The notes under the pieces: generated by a model
What the model was told of the DNA's origin: nothing
The model's input: only the letters and a program-made list of their open reading frames with translations
The model's database searches: none
In this document: piece after piece, positions 62,068-64,000 of the stretch
Layout of the letters: each line of letters starts with the position of its first letter
Position numbering within the stretch: the first letter of the stretch is position 1
Source: Helicoverpa zea
Lineage: Eukaryota > Arthropoda > Insecta > Lepidoptera > Noctuidae
Reading direction: 5' to 3'
NCBI RefSeq assembly: GCF_022581195.2
Contig: NC_061455.1
Span: 8,676,120-8,740,119, forward strand
DNA length: 64,000 nucleotides
Program-made: the position numbers and the translations under genes

Positions 62068-62265
62068 TCTATACTAATATTATAAAGCTGAAGAGTTTGT
62101 TTGTTTGTTTTAACGCGCTAATCTCAAGAACTACTGGACCGATTTGAAAAATTCTTTCAGTGTTAGACAGCCCATTTATCGAGGAAGGCTATAGGCTACT
62201 TTTTATCCGGGTTCGTGCCATGGTTCCTACGGGATGCGGGTGAAACCGCTGACAGAAGCTAGTCT
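62068..62265 (+). mobile_element. Interspersed repeat, Helitron (Lep1)-like or LINE-tail type
   Basis: The head is TACTAATATTATAAAGCTG and the end GGTGAAACCGCTGACAGAAG, CTAGT, with GCTATAGGCTACTTTTTATC between. This head-to-tail pattern is one of the commonest moth repeats. The CTAG end would fit a Helitron terminus, but the class is uncertain. It begins about 100 bp after the coding exon at 61,964. Confidence 0.55.
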
Positions 62266-62324
62266 TAAATACAAAACATTTTATTTTGAAAATTGAACTT
62301 GTTTAAAAACAGTGGTCATGACGT

Positions 62325-62555
62325 TACTTGGACCATAGGGTTCTCGCACTCAGGCCGCCGGTCACAGCCACAAAAGCGCTACAACCTACTTATATTCTTT
62401 AGTGCATACATTTTATATAGACCCGTTGCATATGGTTGACGCCGGTCACCACGCGGTATACTTAAATATAAACGGATGAAAACGACAAGAAATGCTCCGG
62501 TGGCGCTTTGTGGTTGTGGACTTTAGCCCGCATGCACTCGCGCCCCTTATTGACT
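62325..62555. mobile_element. Worn inverted-repeat element
   Basis: CACAGCCACAAAAGCGC on the left answers GGCGCTTTGTGGTTGTGG on the right, with further imperfect inverted matches outward. Probably an old MITE of about 200 bp. No duplication was identified. Confidence 0.4.
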
Positions 62556-63768
62556 TTAGTTTTGTAAAAAAAAATTGACAAGAAATAAAATACAGTTAAC
62601 TTAAATATTTCCAGCTGCCATACGAAATATCATTTTAGTTTAATTCCAATTTATATTGTACAAAGTCTGGATCCATACATTCTGAAGGAAATGAAATATA
62701 TCTGAATTTAGGTAGCTATCTATTTAAAAAATATATATTTCCTTCCTTATTTTCCAAATTGGTTCAAATTCTCCTAATACCTATTTTATTTTTTCAAGCA
62801 TAAGAGGTAAAAAGGTAGAGATTTAGTTTCTGCAGTTTCTTTTAGCCAGTAAATTCTTAGAGAATAAAGTAAAAGAATGTACGAGTTCACATCAAACGCG
62901 CGTACTATTTGATGTCATTAGTACATTCTTTGTAGAGTAAGCTCCTATTCTTTACTGCTGAAAAATCCCGACCTTTCACAATAATTAATTAGATTATTAA
63001 TTAGAGTGAACTTAATGGAATTATTATGTCTTTTAGGCTGCAATCTTTATGAACCAAAGCTTTAGAAAATGCAAACCTGAATTAATATTTGAAGTTACCT
63101 TAAAAATCGAATGTACCTAAAGGAAATAATATAACGCACACTAAATATGTTTCAAAAATACAACTTTACATTTAGCTTTGTAAATAATGGTGAAGTGAAC
63201 ACTCATGAAAATATATTCCATGAAAAAACATGAAACAACGACGAATCGTTTGAATGGATTCCATGAAAAACGCAATCACAGTTTGGCGTGAAATTTTCAA
63301 TTTTTAATAACAACATCATTATTTTAAGTTCAGAGTTATTTCCCTGCGTCCGAAACTTCTTTCTTTACTCGGATACAGTATGGTGTCGACCCGAATTAAT
63401 ATGTACCTTCATACCGAATGTCATGTCATCTCGACGGTTCAGTTGATTAAGCGTGAAAGCTTAACAATAAAACAAATTCACTTTCGCATTTTATGATAAG
63501 ATTATTAGATAGGCACATAATAAGCATAAGTTTTCAATCAATCGAAAGTGGTGTTTTATGATTCGTTTAATTGTGTATTTACAGCCTTTTGTGTTCAGCA
63601 ACTTTCTCTAATTTCTCTCATAAAACATCGATGCAGATCTACAACTAGTAACAAAGATATACGATGTGATAAACTAATATTTTTGGAGTTTCTTGCCGGC
63701 TCTTTACAATGAGACTACAGTTCTGATTCCGTGCAACTAATGGAACGTATCATAAAAGTCTACAAAGA
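62556..63768. other. Non-coding stretch
   Basis: AT-rich, presumably intron of the gene starting at 61,843. No exon recognised. Confidence 0.4.
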
Positions 63769-63966
63769 CTTATCCTACTAATATTATAAATGCGAAAGTC
63801 CGTTTGTTTACAACGCTTCCACGCAAAAACTACTTAACCAATCATCATGAAACGTTGTACCTACACATATTCTTGGCGGTACTAGAATGAACATAGGGTA
63901 TTAACTAAGAATGAACTAGGATATCAACACACCATGCGGGCGAAGCCGCGGGAGGAAGTTAATTTA
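63769..63966 (+). mobile_element. Interspersed repeat, same family as 62,068
   Basis: Head TCCTACTAATATTATAAATG, middle CGCAAAAACTACTTAACCAA, end CATGCGGGCGAAGCCGCGGG. It is closer to the common moth consensus than the 62,068 copy. Confidence 0.55.
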
Positions 63967-64000
63967 AAATGAAGGACAATTAATTTTGACTGATATTGCT

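Noticed and set aside
1..64000. CRISPR arrays, operons, rRNA, bacterial or viral gene blocks
   Set aside because: No regularly spaced repeats, rRNA signatures or compact gene clusters; the DNA is typical moth nuclear sequence.

Overview
The window is insect nuclear DNA, almost certainly from a moth and most likely Noctuoidea. It is AT-rich and sparsely genic. It carries short exons with GT..AG borders, tRNA-derived SINEs of the type common in noctuid genomes, an RTE-clade LINE with a TGA-repeat tail, repeats running from an ACTAATATTATAAA head to a CGAAGCCGCGGG tail, and several cut-and-paste DNA transposons. There are no operons, ribosome binding sites or CRISPR arrays. Real exons are short, so most long open frames are chance or transposon-derived, and the genes here had to be read through splice sites.

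Left part (1-11 kb): a minus-strand membrane fatty acyl-CoA desaturase gene, 5' portion only. A TATA-type promoter and short non-coding exon lie near 10.9 kb. Coding exon 1 is at 9,995-9,687, exon 2 (first histidine box, HRLWSH) at 9,088-8,958 and exon 3 (second box, HRVHH) at 718-507. Remaining exons lie off the left edge. Splice phases agree across all three exons. The 8.2-kb second intron holds a TIR element with 150-bp tandem repeats, two hairpins, a MITE and a LINE tail ending about 20 bp from a splice donor.

Middle part (13-22 kb): transposon territory. A 528-bp hAT relic (13,031-13,558, 8-bp duplication GTTATGAG) keeps only the C-terminal dimerisation segment of its transposase. At 17,175-21,303 a 3.9-kb Transib element (RAG1-like transposase superfamily) with an intact 717-codon transposase and unusually long ~672-bp inverted arms sits inside a MITE, flanked by the 5-bp duplication CGTCA. 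The same MITE, without the insertion, is present at 8,103-8,329, so the window contains both the empty and the filled site.

Right part (21-64 kb): mostly non-coding, with SINEs, a truncated RTE LINE with a perfect 12-bp duplication at 45.5-46.1 kb, a piggyBac-like MITE, and CpG-rich promoter-like stretches near 31 kb and 48.4 kb. Three coding candidates stand out: a plus-strand first coding exon at 61,843-61,964, possibly linked to the 48.4-kb promoter; a plus-strand exon at 57,409-57,618 that resembles IL-17-type cytokines; and a minus-strand terminal two-exon gene at 54,757-55,469 with matching phase, stop codon and poly(A) signal. Several weaker exon candidates are given low confidence. 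The long remaining stretches show nothing further that I can support.
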